A stretch of 64,000 nucleotides of DNA from JBBPZA01 sp963797015 (GCA_963797015.1 CAWCNV010000003.1:558001-622000), one strand, 5' to 3'; positions 1-8,028 are shown, numbered from the stretch's first letter. A program made the numbers and translations. Notes: generated by a model from the sequence alone, not told the origin.

Positions 1-996
1 GGGGCCGAACCGGGGGCGGAGCTTGTTGGTGGCGATCATCGCCGACGCCATCACGGACGCCGCCATCGGCAGGAACGCCAGGCCGGTGCTGATGGGCGAG
101 TAGCCGCGGCCCTGCTGCAGGTAGTAGGTCAGGAACAGGAGCAGGGCGAGGATCGCCGCGCCGGCGATTCCGATCGAGAGGAAGGACGCGCCGCGGTTGC
201 GGTTGGTCACGACCCGCAGCGGCAGCAGCGGATTGGCGCTGCGCGTCTCGAGCACCGCGAACACCGCCAGCAGCAGCACGCCGCCTACCAGGAATCCGAG
301 CGTGGTGTGGTTGCCCCAGCTTGTCGTCTCCGCGTGCGAGAAGCCGTACACAAGCGAGAACAGCCCTGCCGAGACAGTCAGAACGCCCGGGATGTCGAGC
401 CTCGGCTTCACCGCCGGGGCCTGGTTGTGCAGCAGGCTCAGCGCACCCACGACGGCGACCGTCGCGAACGCGAGGTTGACGTACATGCTGTAGCGCCAGC
501 TGAGCGTCTGGGTCAGCACGCCGCCGAGGATCAGCCCGATCGCAGCGCCACTCCCGGCGATCGCGCCCCAGATCCCGAACGCCTTGTTGCGCTCGCCCGG
601 GTCAGTGAACGTCGTGGTCATCAGCGACAGCGCGGCCGGCGCAAGCAGTGCCCCGAACGCACCCTGAAACGCGCGAGCGGCGGCGAGCATCCCGAACGAC
701 TGGGCAGCGCCGCCGACCGCCGAGGCGGTGGCGAACCCTGCAAGGCCGGCGATGAACGTCCACTTGCGGCCGAGCAAGTCCGAGATCCGCCCGCCGAGCA
801 AAAGCAAGCTGCCGAACGCCAGCGCGTAGGCGGTCACGATCCACTGGCGCTCGGAGTTGGCGAAGTGCAGCGCCCGCTGCGCCGAGGGCAGCGCGATATT
901 CACAATCGTGACGTCCAGGACGACCATCAGCTGGGCGATCGCAAGGATCGCCAGGATCGTCCAACGTCTGGAGTGGTGGGGGTTGTTAGCGATCAT
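1..996 (-). CDS. MFS drug/metabolite exporter, DHA2 (14-TM) family, 3' end outside window
   Basis: Proton-driven efflux permease of the inner membrane. The reading frame gives a string of hydrophobic segments with the DHA2 signatures: LDVTIVNIALP in the first helix, GGRISDLLGRK (motif A) after helix 2, and GSGAAIGLILGG (motif C). The C-terminal part lies beyond base 1. An in-frame ATG exists at 1053, but it sits immediately beside the -10 element of a promoter. The ATG at 996 has an AAGGA ribosome site at suitable distance and is preferred. The gene is divergent from the LUD-domain gene and carries the same ECF41-type promoter as its neighbours, so it probably belongs to the same regulon. Family is seen from motifs; substrate is unknown. 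Confidence 0.88.
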   Translation of the reverse strand, partial: MIANNPHHSRRWTILAILAIAQLMVVLDVTIVNIALPSAQRALHFANSERQWIVTAYALAFGSLLLLGGRISDLLGRKWTFIAGLAGFATASAVGGAAQSFGMLAAARAFQGAFGALLAPAALSLMTTTFTDPGERNKAFGIWGAIAGSGAAIGLILGGVLTQTLSWRYSMYVNLAFATVAVVGALSLLHNQAPAVKPRLDIPGVLTVSAGLFSLVYGFSHAETTSWGNHTTLGFLVGGVLLLAVFAVLETRSANPLLPLRVVTNRNRGASFLSIGIAGAAILALLLFLTYYLQQGRGYSPISTGLAFLPMAASVMASAMIATNKLRPRFGP

Positions 997-1053
997 TGGT
1001 TGCGTGTCCTTGTCGACTGGATGCGTCGCATCCGTTTCAGTGGCTGTTTGCAT

Positions 1054-1080
1054 GACAGGACACGGCGCGGAAATGTGACA
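1054..1080 (-). promoter_or_regulatory. ECF41-type sigma promoter for the MFS gene
   Basis: Read on the minus strand: TGTCACA (1080-1074), 16-base spacer, TGTC (1057-1054). The published consensus for ECF41 sigma factors is TGTCACA-N16-CGTC. Two further copies with the same spacing stand in front of the LUD gene and the epimerase-sigma operon. The -10 element abuts the upstream ATG at 1053, which argues for translation from 996. Confidence 0.7.
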
Positions 1081-1113
1081 GCCGCGCGTCCGCGCCCCAT
1101 CGTCGAACGAGGA

Positions 1114-1133
1114 GGTGGACGGTGCCGTCCACC
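1114..1133. promoter_or_regulatory. Perfect inverted repeat between divergent ECF41 promoters
   Basis: GGTGGACG - GTGC - CGTCCACC, an 8-bp perfect stem with a 4-base loop, ends 10 bases before the plus-strand promoter at 1144. It lies between two divergent promoters, where a terminator would be unexpected, so it could be an operator. Function is inference. Confidence 0.35.
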
Positions 1134-1143
1134 GCGCCTGGGG

Positions 1144-1170
1144 TGTCACAACGGGGGCTGCCGTCTTGTC
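1144..1170 (+). promoter_or_regulatory. ECF41-type sigma promoter for the LUD-domain gene
   Basis: TGTCACA at 1144-1150, a 16-base spacer and TGTC at 1167-1170. It differs from the known ECF41 consensus only in the first base of the -10 (T for C), a change shared by all three copies in this window. The start codon of the downstream gene is 68 bases further on. Confidence 0.7.
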
Positions 1171-1237
1171 TTGTGGGGTGCAGGTAGCCATCGGCTAAGC
1201 GTCAGCCCGCTACAACAAGCACGAGGAGCCAAGCCCC

Positions 1238-1867
1238 ATGAGCACCACGATCCAGACGTCAGACCGATTCACTGCACTGCCCGACGAGCGGAGGCTGGCG
1301 GAAACCGTCGTGGCGCTCGAAGAGCGCGGAGTCGGCGTCGACGTGGTCGATGACCTCGATGCGGCACGCGAAATGGTGCTCGCGCGTATCCCTGACGGGT
1401 CGTCTGTGATGACCAACCCATCGGTCACCTTGCAGTTCACGGGCATCGCGCAGGCGGTCGACGACGGCGAGCGCTACGACTCGGCGCGTACAAGGCTGGT
1501 CGCGCTCGACCACGCAACCCAGCTGCAGGAGATCAAGGCGATAATGGGCCAGCCCGACTTCGCCCTCGGCAGCGTCCACGCGATCACGCGCGACGGAACG
1601 CTCGTCATCGCCTCTGCCTTGGGCAGCCAGCTCGCGTCCTACGCGTGGGGCGCGGCCACCGTCATCTTCGTCGTCGGCGCCCAGAAGCTCGTCCCAGACC
1701 TCGATGCGGCGCGCGAACGGATCTACCAGCACAGTTTCGAGCTCGAGGATGCCCGCGCGCTTAAGGCCTACGGGAAGAACAGTCGCGTCGGCAAGATCCT
1801 CGAGATCCACCAAGAGGATCCCGGCCGCATCCACGTCGTCCTCATCCGAGCAGTCGTTGGGTTCTGA
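1238..1867 (+). CDS. LUD-domain (LutC-like) protein
   Basis: 209-residue single-domain protein of the LUD superfamily (DUF162). In LutB/LutC this domain takes part in lactate oxidation, but many stand-alone members have no assigned reaction. Visible family features are the early segment AREMVLARIPDGSSVMTNPS, the central GSVHAITRDGTLVIASALGSQ and the later VIFVVGAQKLVPDLDAARERI. The ATG is preceded by GAGGAG. It is monocistronic: an ECF41-type promoter lies upstream and a perfect hairpin begins 13 bases after the stop. No lutA or lutB neighbours are present, so lactate metabolism should not be assumed; co-regulation with an exporter and an epimerase suggests a stress or detoxification role. 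Confidence 0.8.
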   Translation: MSTTIQTSDRFTALPDERRLAETVVALEERGVGVDVVDDLDAAREMVLARIPDGSSVMTNPSVTLQFTGIAQAVDDGERYDSARTRLVALDHATQLQEIKAIMGQPDFALGSVHAITRDGTLVIASALGSQLASYAWGAATVIFVVGAQKLVPDLDAARERIYQHSFELEDARALKAYGKNSRVGKILEIHQEDPGRIHVVLIRAVVGF

Positions 1868-1880
1868 TCGGCAGACCCAC

Positions 1881-1900
1881 CACGTCTCGGCGGAGACGTG
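1881..1900 (+). terminator. Hairpin after the LUD-domain gene
   Basis: CACGTCTC - GGCG - GAGACGTG, an 8-bp perfect stem 13 bases after the LUD stop and 8 bases before the next promoter. No T-run follows, as is common in GC-rich actinobacteria. It may instead be a regulatory palindrome, since a different palindrome occupies nearly the same position before the promoter at 1144. Confidence 0.5.
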
Positions 1901-1908
1901 CTCGCCGG

Positions 1909-1935
1909 TGTCACAGCCGGCGCTGCTGTCTTGTC
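1909..1935 (+). promoter_or_regulatory. ECF41-type sigma promoter for the epimerase-sigma operon
   Basis: TGTCACA at 1909-1915, a 16-base spacer, and TGTC at 1932-1935, identical in elements and spacing to the copies at 1054-1080 and 1144-1170. The operon it drives contains the ECF41 sigma gene itself, so it predicts positive autoregulation. Confidence 0.72.
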
Positions 1936-1974
1936 ATGAGGGGTAGGGCCAGTTAGCGAGCAAGGAGTTGATCC

Positions 1975-2910
1975 ATGAGAGTGTTCGTGGCAGGAGCAAC
2001 GGGCGCGATTGGAAAGCAGCTGGTGCCACGTCTGGTGGCCGCCGGTCACGAGGTGACGGGCATGACGCGTAGCGAGTCAAAGCAGGCGATGCTCTATGAG
2101 CTGGGAGCCGTGCCGGTGGTCGCCGACGCGCTTGATCCTGATCAGGTCGCGGAGGCCGTGGGCACGGCGAGGCCGGAGGTGATCGTCCATCAGCTGACCG
2201 CGATTCCGGCGAGTTTGGACCTGCGTCACGTCAATCGCGATTTCGCGCTGACCAACCGCCTGCGGACCGAGGGCACGGACTACCTGCTCTCGGCCGGGCA
2301 GGCGGTGGGGGTGCGGCGATTCGTGGCGCAGAGCAACGGCGCGTTCCCGTACGCACGAACCGGCGGGCCGGTCAAGACCGAGGAGGACCCACTCGACCCG
2401 ACGCCGCCGCGCGAGATGCGCGAAAGCTGGGCCGCGATCCGTCACCTCGAGCAGGCGGTCCTCGGTGCGCGGTGGACCGAGGGGATCGTGCTGCGCTACG
2501 GCGGCTTCTACGGGCCGGGCACATCGCTGGCTCCGGGCGCCGAGCAGGTCGAGCTAGTCCGCAGGCGTAGATTCCCGCTGGTCGGCGACGGTGGCGGCGT
2601 GTGGTCGTTCATCCACATCGCCGACGCCGCGGACGCTACGCTCGCGGCAATCGAGCGCGGCAGCCGCGGCGTCTACAACGTCGTCGACGACGACCCCGCC
2701 CCGGTCGCCGAGTGGCTGCCGGCGCTGGCGCAGGAGCTCGGCGCCAAGAAGCCCATGCGCGTCCCGCGATTCATCGGGCGGCTGTTCGCCGGTGAATACG
2801 GCGTCGTGATAATGACCGAGATCCGCGGCGCCTCCAATGCCAAGGCCAAGCGCGAGCTGGCATGGCGCCCGGCGCACCCCAGCTGGCGGCAGGGGTTTCA
2901 AGCGGCATGA
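1975..2910 (+). CDS. NAD(P)-dependent epimerase/dehydratase, extended SDR family
   Basis: 311-residue soluble oxidoreductase. The N-terminus MRVFVAGATGAIGKQL is a Rossmann dinucleotide site (GxTGxxG). GGFYGPG and SFIHIADAADA are typical of extended SDR/NAD-epimerase proteins. An AAGGAG site precedes the ATG. It is the first gene of an operon; its stop overlaps the sigma-factor start (ATGA). Known ECF41 sigma genes are usually adjacent to carboxymuconolactone decarboxylases, oxidoreductases or epimerases, so the pairing fits the family. The substrate cannot be told from sequence. Confidence 0.85.
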   Translation: MRVFVAGATGAIGKQLVPRLVAAGHEVTGMTRSESKQAMLYELGAVPVVADALDPDQVAEAVGTARPEVIVHQLTAIPASLDLRHVNRDFALTNRLRTEGTDYLLSAGQAVGVRRFVAQSNGAFPYARTGGPVKTEEDPLDPTPPREMRESWAAIRHLEQAVLGARWTEGIVLRYGGFYGPGTSLAPGAEQVELVRRRRFPLVGDGGGVWSFIHIADAADATLAAIERGSRGVYNVVDDDPAPVAEWLPALAQELGAKKPMRVPRFIGRLFAGEYGVVIMTEIRGASNAKAKRELAWRPAHPSWRQGFQAA

Positions 2911-3824
2911 CGGATCGCGAGCGCCTGCTTGACGAACTGCGGCCGGTCGCGTTCGCGATCGCCTACCGGATGCTCGGCAGCGTCTCCGAGGCCGAGGACT
3001 TGGTGCAGGAGGCGCTGCTTCGGGTACATCGGGCGCTCGACGGCGGCGAGCGGATCGCATCGCCGCGCGCGTTCGTTGCCACCGTGACCACGCGGCTTGC
3101 GATCAACGAGCTGCGTTCCGCGCGCGCCCGCCGCGAGCGCTACGTTGGCGAGTGGCTGCCCGAGCCGATCATCACCGACGGCGAGGATGATCCGGCCCGG
3201 CACGCTGAGACAGCCGACTCGCTGTCGCTGGCGATGCTGGTGCTCCTCGAGAGTCTCTCGCCTGAGCAGCGAGCCGTGCTGCTGCTTCACGACGTGTTCG
3301 ACTACGGGTTTGGAGAGATCGCGGCGATCGTCGGCAAGAGCGAGGACAACGTGCGCCAGCTCGCCACTCGCGCCAGACGCCACGTCGAGCAGGGGCGGCC
3401 CCGCTTCCAAGCGACGCGCGAGCAGCGCGAGGAGCTGGCGGCCCGGTTCTTCGCGGCCGCCGAGCAAGGCGATCTCGCCAGCCTGGAGGCGCTGCTCGCT
3501 CACGACGTGGAGCTGACTGCGGACGGCGGCGGCAAGGTTCCGGCCTTGGCGCGGTCGCTGCGCGGGCGCAACCGGGTCGCGCGCAGGCTGATCAACTACT
3601 GGGTCCGCCTGACCGCCGTTCCGGGCGTGTCGCTGCGTCCCGCCGATGTCAACGGCGGCCCGGGAGTGCTCTATCTCGACCCACAAGAGCGGCTGATCGG
3701 CGTGGTGGCGCTCGATATCGCCGGCGGCCAGATCACGAGCATCAACTCGATCGTCAACCCCGACAAGCTGACGCACCTCGGGCCACTCGGCGACCTCACA
3801 TCGCTACTGAGGTGGGCGAGATGA
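2907..3824 (+). CDS. ECF41 (SigJ-like) sigma factor with C-terminal SnoaL-like extension
   Basis: 305-residue extracytoplasmic-function sigma factor directing RNA polymerase to a small regulon. Region 2 is at about residues 8-75 (AYRMLGSVSEAEDLVQEALLRV) and region 4 at about 105-165. The linker holds the ECF41 signature WLPEP at 83-87. Residues from about 175 form a SnoaL-like domain with the family motifs DGGGKV and NPDKL. In studied ECF41 members this extension both supports and restrains activity in place of an anti-sigma factor. It overlaps the epimerase gene by 4 bases and is transcribed from the ECF41-type promoter at 1909, implying autoregulation. The signal sensed is unknown. Confidence 0.93.
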   Translation: MTDRERLLDELRPVAFAIAYRMLGSVSEAEDLVQEALLRVHRALDGGERIASPRAFVATVTTRLAINELRSARARRERYVGEWLPEPIITDGEDDPARHAETADSLSLAMLVLLESLSPEQRAVLLLHDVFDYGFGEIAAIVGKSEDNVRQLATRARRHVEQGRPRFQATREQREELAARFFAAAEQGDLASLEALLAHDVELTADGGGKVPALARSLRGRNRVARRLINYWVRLTAVPGVSLRPADVNGGPGVLYLDPQERLIGVVALDIAGGQITSINSIVNPDKLTHLGPLGDLTSLLRWAR

Positions 3825-3938
3825 ACCCGGCGATCTCGCCGCGTGGCCGGGGGCAGCTGTTCGGGTCCGCGGTGGCACTCGTCTTCGCACCCGGAAGCAT
3901 CAACAAGCTACGGCCTATCAACCCCAAAGAGAAGCCAA

Positions 3939-4373
3939 ATGTCAACAGACCAGGCAACAAGCAACAAAGCGACGCTCACACGCTTCCAAGAGGCCCTGAG
4001 CAGCGGCGATTGGGAGCTCATCTCGACGACGATCGACGAGCTCGTCGAGCCCGACGCGCAGATCCGCACCCCATTGCCGATCGAGGCGACCGGAGCGCAA
4101 CTACTAAAGGAGGTGTTCGGGAGGCTCCACCGGGCCTTCCCCGACCTGCACATCACCGTCGAGGATGTGGTCGCGGAGGGGGACAAGGTCGTCGCCCGCG
4201 ACACGGTTACCGGTACCCACCGGGGCGAGTACATGGGCCTGCCACCATCCGGGAAATCCATCACGTACAAAGAGATCTTCATCGCCCGGTTCGTCAACGG
4301 GCGGATCGCTGAGACCTGGGGGGTCGTCGACGTCCTCTCGCAGATGCGACAGCTCGGCGCCATTCCGGCCTAG
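3939..4373 (+). CDS. SnoaL-like ester cyclase / NTF2-fold protein
   Basis: 144-residue protein with the polyketide-cyclase SnoaL/NTF2 fold. Features are HRAFPDLHITVEDVVAEGDKVVARDTVTGTH, GLPPSGKSITYKEIFIARFVNGRIAETWG and a short tail. The frame opens further upstream, but the ATG at 3939 follows AGAGAAG and begins at the usual N-terminus of the family. It lies 114 bases after the ECF41 sigma gene in the same direction with no separate TGTCACA element visible, so it may be co-transcribed. No catalytic role can be assigned; related proteins include both real cyclases and binding proteins. Confidence 0.8.
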   Translation: MSTDQATSNKATLTRFQEALSSGDWELISTTIDELVEPDAQIRTPLPIEATGAQLLKEVFGRLHRAFPDLHITVEDVVAEGDKVVARDTVTGTHRGEYMGLPPSGKSITYKEIFIARFVNGRIAETWGVVDVLSQMRQLGAIPA

Positions 4374-4550
4374 CGAACCCCGATGAGGCACTTCGTGATC
4401 GGAGCTGGCGACGGAAACACCCGGCAGTCAATGTCAGGTGGACTCCCGGACCTCCACACGTGCGCTTGAAAGGAGTGGGAGGCGTCGACGTGTGGAGCGT
4501 GAGCGTCGTTCCCCGTCCCTGAGCGAGACTCTGCGGCGGTGCAGCCCAGC

Positions 4551-4588
4551 GGAGCGGCCCCGTCCCCGCTGGGGGACGAGGCCGCTCC
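4551..4588. terminator. Strong bidirectional hairpin terminator
   Basis: GGAGCGGCC-C-CGTCCCC (4551-4567), loop GCTG, then GGGGACG-A-GGCCGCTCC (4572-4588). This is a 16-bp stem with one C/A mismatch. It lies between the 3' ends of the SnoaL-like gene on the plus strand and the secreted repeat protein on the minus strand, and can serve both. Confidence 0.75.
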
Positions 4589-4607
4589 GGTCCCGTGGTA
4601 CCGGTTC

Positions 4608-6383
4608 CTAGCTTCTGTTCGTTGCCGTGCCAAGCGCGAGCGTCAGGCGCCGCGAGCTCTTCGCGATCTCGCCCGAGCGGCCCGTCGAGGCGATCGCCAG
4701 GACCTTGAGGTGTCCACTCTTGTCGGCCAGGCGCCGGCTGCCCTTGGCCAGTTTCACCTTGAGCGTTCTCGAGGCGCCCGGGACGACGTTGTAGCGCGCC
4801 CGGCCGACCTGGAGGGCGACCTTCCGCCCGGCGAGCTTGATGCTCTTAGCGGTGCGCAGCGCGAGCGAGCCGGTGCAGTTGCCGGGCGAGTTCGCCGGGC
4901 AGGTCACCTTGATCGACGCTGTGCCCCTCTTCACCTTCACCGTTCCGCTCGTGATGATCACGGCGCGGGTGAGGTTCGGTGTCCGGTCGACGGTCTCGAA
5001 GCCGTCGAGGGTGTCGAGGTTCTTCCTGTCGGCCACGACCGAGTCGTTCCCGTCGCCGCCGCGGGCCACGTCGGCCGTCTTGTCGCGGATGTTGACTTGG
5101 TCGTCGCCCTCGTCACCGGAGACGACGTCGAGGCCACCGCCCGGGACGATCGTGTCGTTGCCCGACCCGCCGAGGAACGTGCCCGCGGAGCCGCCGCCGG
5201 TCAGTGTGTCGTTGCCCGGGCCGCCTGAGGCGGTCACGGCGTATGCGCCGACCTCGCCGACGGTGATCGAGTCGTCCCCGCCGAGTCCGTTGGCGTGCAT
5301 CGTCTCGCTCGAGCCGATATCGAGTGAAAAGGGCACGAGGTTCGTACGGTCGAACTTGATGCGCGTGCCGTTCGGCTGGACCGTGAACGTGTCGCCGGCG
5401 GTCGGAGCGCCGTTGACCTCCACGTCGTCGCGGCCGCCGTCGCCGTTCATGACGTCGGTGCCGTCGCCGTTGTTCCACACGAGCGTGTCGTCGCCCGCGC
5501 CGCCGTTCATGGTGTCGTTCCCGCGGTCGCCGACGATGCGGTCGTCGCCGCCGCCGCCGCTCAGGACGTCGTTGCCCTCACCGCCGAGGATCAGGTCGGG
5601 TCCGTCGGAGCCGAAGACCGTGTCCGCGCCCGCGCCGCCGTTGACGGAGAGCAGCGTGAGCGCGCCCACGCTGGCGTTCGCAGAGACGGAGTCATTGCCG
5701 CCGAGCCCGTTGACCTCGAAGCGCTCGGTCGATGTGTCGAGCGTGAAGGGCACCAGGTTCGTCCGCTGGAACTTGACGCGTCCGGCGTTCGGCTCCAGGG
5801 TGAACACGTCGCCGAGCGTGGGGTTGCCGTTGACCTCGGCGCCGTCGTTGCCCGCGTCGCCGTCCATGGTGTCCGAGCCGTCGCCGTTGTTCCACACCAG
5901 CGTGTCGTTGCCGGCCCCGCCGCTCATCGTGTCGGCGCCTTTCGCCCCGACGATGCGGTCGTTGCCGTCACCGCCACCTAGCGAGTCGTTGCTGTCGGCG
6001 CCGGTCAAGACGTCGTCGCCACCCTCGCCCAGGAGCTTCACGGCCGCGACCTCCGTGGGCTTCGCGAGCACGGTCAGCGCGTCGTTGCCGTCGCCGCCGT
6101 TGATCACGACCGTGAACGTCCCGTCAGCGGGAACGGTCTGGTCGCCGGCCGTGGCGCTGTCCCAGTCCGAACCGCTGTTGAGCCCGCCGGTCGTCTGGCC
6201 ATGCACGAGCAGGCCGCCGGACACGGAAACGGTCACGTTGTCATCCGCGCCGTCGAGGTTGAGCGTCGCCGCCTTCCCGGTGATCGACGCCGAGCCGACC
6301 GCCGCACCGGCGGGGGCGGCGGTTGCTGCGAGGCTTGCGGCCGCGGCCGCAACGAGCGCAGCCAAGATCCTTACGCGTTTCAT
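4608..6383 (-). CDS. Secreted calcium-binding (RTX/hemolysin-type) repeat protein
   Basis: 591 residues from the ATG at 6383, which follows a consensus AGGAGG. Residues 1-28 (MKRVRILAALVAAAAASL...APAGA) form a classical signal peptide. The body is rich in nonapeptide-like repeats (GGxGNDxLxGG, NDTMSGGAGNDTLVW) that bind calcium in beta-roll folds. A unit of about 115 residues containing VKFQRTNLVPFTLD / IKFDRTNLVPFSLD is present twice. The last ~110 residues form a basic beta-type domain without RTX repeats, often seen at the end of Thermoleophilia secreted proteins. The gene is divergent from an ECF sigma factor with 131 bases between starts, so it may be a target of that sigma factor. Function is unknown: a surface or matrix protein is likely, and no toxin domain is visible. 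Confidence 0.85.
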   Translation of the reverse strand: MKRVRILAALVAAAAASLAATAAPAGAAVGSASITGKAATLNLDGADDNVTVSVSGGLLVHGQTTGGLNSGSDWDSATAGDQTVPADGTFTVVINGGDGNDALTVLAKPTEVAAVKLLGEGGDDVLTGADSNDSLGGGDGNDRIVGAKGADTMSGGAGNDTLVWNNGDGSDTMDGDAGNDGAEVNGNPTLGDVFTLEPNAGRVKFQRTNLVPFTLDTSTERFEVNGLGGNDSVSANASVGALTLLSVNGGAGADTVFGSDGPDLILGGEGNDVLSGGGGDDRIVGDRGNDTMNGGAGDDTLVWNNGDGTDVMNGDGGRDDVEVNGAPTAGDTFTVQPNGTRIKFDRTNLVPFSLDIGSSETMHANGLGGDDSITVGEVGAYAVTASGGPGNDTLTGGGSAGTFLGGSGNDTIVPGGGLDVVSGDEGDDQVNIRDKTADVARGGDGNDSVVADRKNLDTLDGFETVDRTPNLTRAVIITSGTVKVKRGTASIKVTCPANSPGNCTGSLALRTAKSIKLAGRKVALQVGRARYNVVPGASRTLKVKLAKGSRRLADKSGHLKVLAIASTGRSGEIAKSSRRLTLALGTATNRS

Positions 6384-6514
6384 GGTGAGTCCTCCTGATC
6401 GGGTTGCCATCGACGTCAAGGACCCCAGGTGGCCGTGGCTTCTGCCAGACCTGTGACCCAACGCACCCAATTCGGCCGGCGAGGGGCTGGGATCATCCGG
6501 GCCGCGTGCCGCGA

Positions 6515-6994
6515 ATGCTGGACCCGGAAACGCTCGGCGACCATCTCGACCGGCTCTTTCGCGCGGCGTGGGCCTTGTGCGGCTCCCGCGAGGACGCCGA
6601 GGACCTGGTCCAGGAGACCTATGAGCGGGTGCTGCGTCGGCCCCGCCTCGTGCGCCGGGACGACGACCTCGGCTACCTGTACCGGACGCTACGTCACACC
6701 TACTTCAACGCGCGGCGCACGGCCTCGCGCCGCCCGCAGGTCGCCGCGCAACTCGACGACGTTCAGGCGGCGTCCCGGCGGGCCGACGTCCAACCCGAGC
6801 AGGCGGCCGAGACGAACCTGGTGCTCGAGGCGGTGGCGGCGCTACCCGAGCCGATGCGGGAGGTGCTCGTCGCTGTGGACGTGCTCGGGCTGAGCTACGC
6901 CGAGGCCGGGAAGGCGCTCGGCGTCCACGAGAACACCATCCCCAGCCGGCTCGCGCGGGCCCGGCTCAAGGTCACGGAGGCGCTGCAAGGATGA
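6515..6994 (+). CDS. ECF RNA polymerase sigma factor
   Basis: 159-residue sigma-70 family protein. Region 2 is at residues ~8-75 (LFRAAWALCGSREDAEDLVQETYERVL) and region 4 at ~100-155 with the helix-turn-helix LSYAEAGKALGVHENTIPSRLARARLKV. The frame opens at 6404, but homology starts at the ATG at 6515; a GTG nine bases upstream is an alternative. A probable anti-sigma gene follows after 52 bases. The divergent calcium-binding repeat gene is a plausible target. The ECF group cannot be named with confidence. Confidence 0.88.
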   Translation: MLDPETLGDHLDRLFRAAWALCGSREDAEDLVQETYERVLRRPRLVRRDDDLGYLYRTLRHTYFNARRTASRRPQVAAQLDDVQAASRRADVQPEQAAETNLVLEAVAALPEPMREVLVAVDVLGLSYAEAGKALGVHENTIPSRLARARLKVTEALQG

Positions 6995-7046
6995 CCCGCA
7001 AGCGGCAGAAAAGCGGCCCCGGCGGGGTCATTAAGGGCAAAAGGAC

Positions 7047-7838
7047 ATGGAATCTGATCCCACGAACGAGCTGAGCGACGAGCAACTCGCCGATCTGGCG
7101 CGCCTTGTCGACGGCACCTTGCCGGCCGACCGTCGCGCCGAGCTTGAGGCACGCGTGGCCGCGTCGCCTCAGCTCTCGAGCATCGTCGAGCGCCAAGGCG
7201 TCGCCTTGAACGCGCTGCGCGGCACGGCCGACACCGTCGCCCCGGCGCGGCTGCGCTCGCATGTCGAGCAGCGCCGCGGCGCGGGCCGAGCTGCCCGGGG
7301 TGGGCGCAGGAGGATCGTCTTCGGCGGGGTGATCGCGGCCGCCGCGGCGGTGGCACTCGCCCTCGTCCTGGTGCTGCCGAACACGTTCTCGGGCAGCCCG
7401 AGCGTTGCCGACGCCGCGGCTCTCGGGACGAAGCCGCCGACCCAGGCGGCGCCCGGCAGCGTGCCGGGTACCCCGCAGGTTCTGCGAGCGGAGGTCGACG
7501 ACGTGCCCTTCCCGAACTACGCCGCGAAGTTCGGTTGGAAGCCGGTCGGCGCCCGCCAGGACGACCCCTCCGGGCGGGACGCGACCACCGTCTACTACGA
7601 GAAGGGCGGCCGCACGATCGCGTACACGATCGTGTCAGGCGACGCGCTCGCTCCGCCGTCGAACGCGCAGTCCACCAAACGGGGGGGCGTCGAGTTCCGC
7701 GCGTTCCGCGACGACGGCCGAACGGTGATCACATGGGAGCGCGACGGCCGGACGTGCGTGCTCTCCGGCAAGGCGGTGCGACCCGCGGAGCTCCTCACGC
7801 TTGCCGACTGGCGAGGCAAGGGCGCAATCCCCTTCTAG
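7047..7838 (+). CDS. Membrane-anchored anti-sigma-like protein
   Basis: 263 residues following an ECF sigma gene in an apparent operon, start ATG after AAAAGGAC. Residues 1-85 form a soluble helical domain (LSDEQLADLARLVDGTLPADRRAELEARVAASP) like the N-terminus of anti-sigma factors; no HxxxCxxC zinc motif is present. One membrane segment is at ~90-112 (VFGGVIAAAAAVALALVLVLP). The remaining ~150 residues would be outside the membrane, with a domain containing YYEKGGRTIAYTIVSGDAL. The arrangement is that of a transmembrane anti-sigma factor sensing an external signal. The role is inferred from position and topology. Confidence 0.72.
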   Translation: MESDPTNELSDEQLADLARLVDGTLPADRRAELEARVAASPQLSSIVERQGVALNALRGTADTVAPARLRSHVEQRRGAGRAARGGRRRIVFGGVIAAAAAVALALVLVLPNTFSGSPSVADAAALGTKPPTQAAPGSVPGTPQVLRAEVDDVPFPNYAAKFGWKPVGARQDDPSGRDATTVYYEKGGRTIAYTIVSGDALAPPSNAQSTKRGGVEFRAFRDDGRTVITWERDGRTCVLSGKAVRPAELLTLADWRGKGAIPF

Positions 7839-7902
7839 GCCGCGAGCCGACGGCTAAATGTGACTCCTTCGGAGCGCTCCGGTGCAGCTCCGCAGGAAGC
7901 GT

Positions 7903-7941
7903 CTCCTCCTCCTCCTCCTCCTCCTCCTCCTCCTCCTCCTC
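7903..7941. repeat. (CTC)13 trinucleotide microsatellite
   Basis: Thirteen uninterrupted CTC units, 39 bases, in the 190-base gap between the anti-sigma-like gene and the 3' end of the VIT1-family gene. It is not inside a supported coding region. Perfect arrays of this length are slippage-prone. Confidence 0.95.
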
Positions 7942-8028
7942 GCGTGGACGACGATCGGACCGGCCGCCTCTCTTGGCGTTCTTGCAGCGACGCAGAGTGT
8001 TCCAGCCGCCACCTGGGTTCGGGCATGA

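Noticed and set aside
1051..1053. ATG at 1053 as the start of the MFS transporter
   Set aside because: It abuts the -10 promoter element, so the transcript would begin after it; the ATG at 996 has a proper ribosome site.
4837..6456. 539-codon plus-strand frame opposite the RTX-type gene
   Set aside because: Ser/Pro-rich antisense shadow of a repetitive gene. The minus strand has a ribosome site, signal peptide and calcium repeats.
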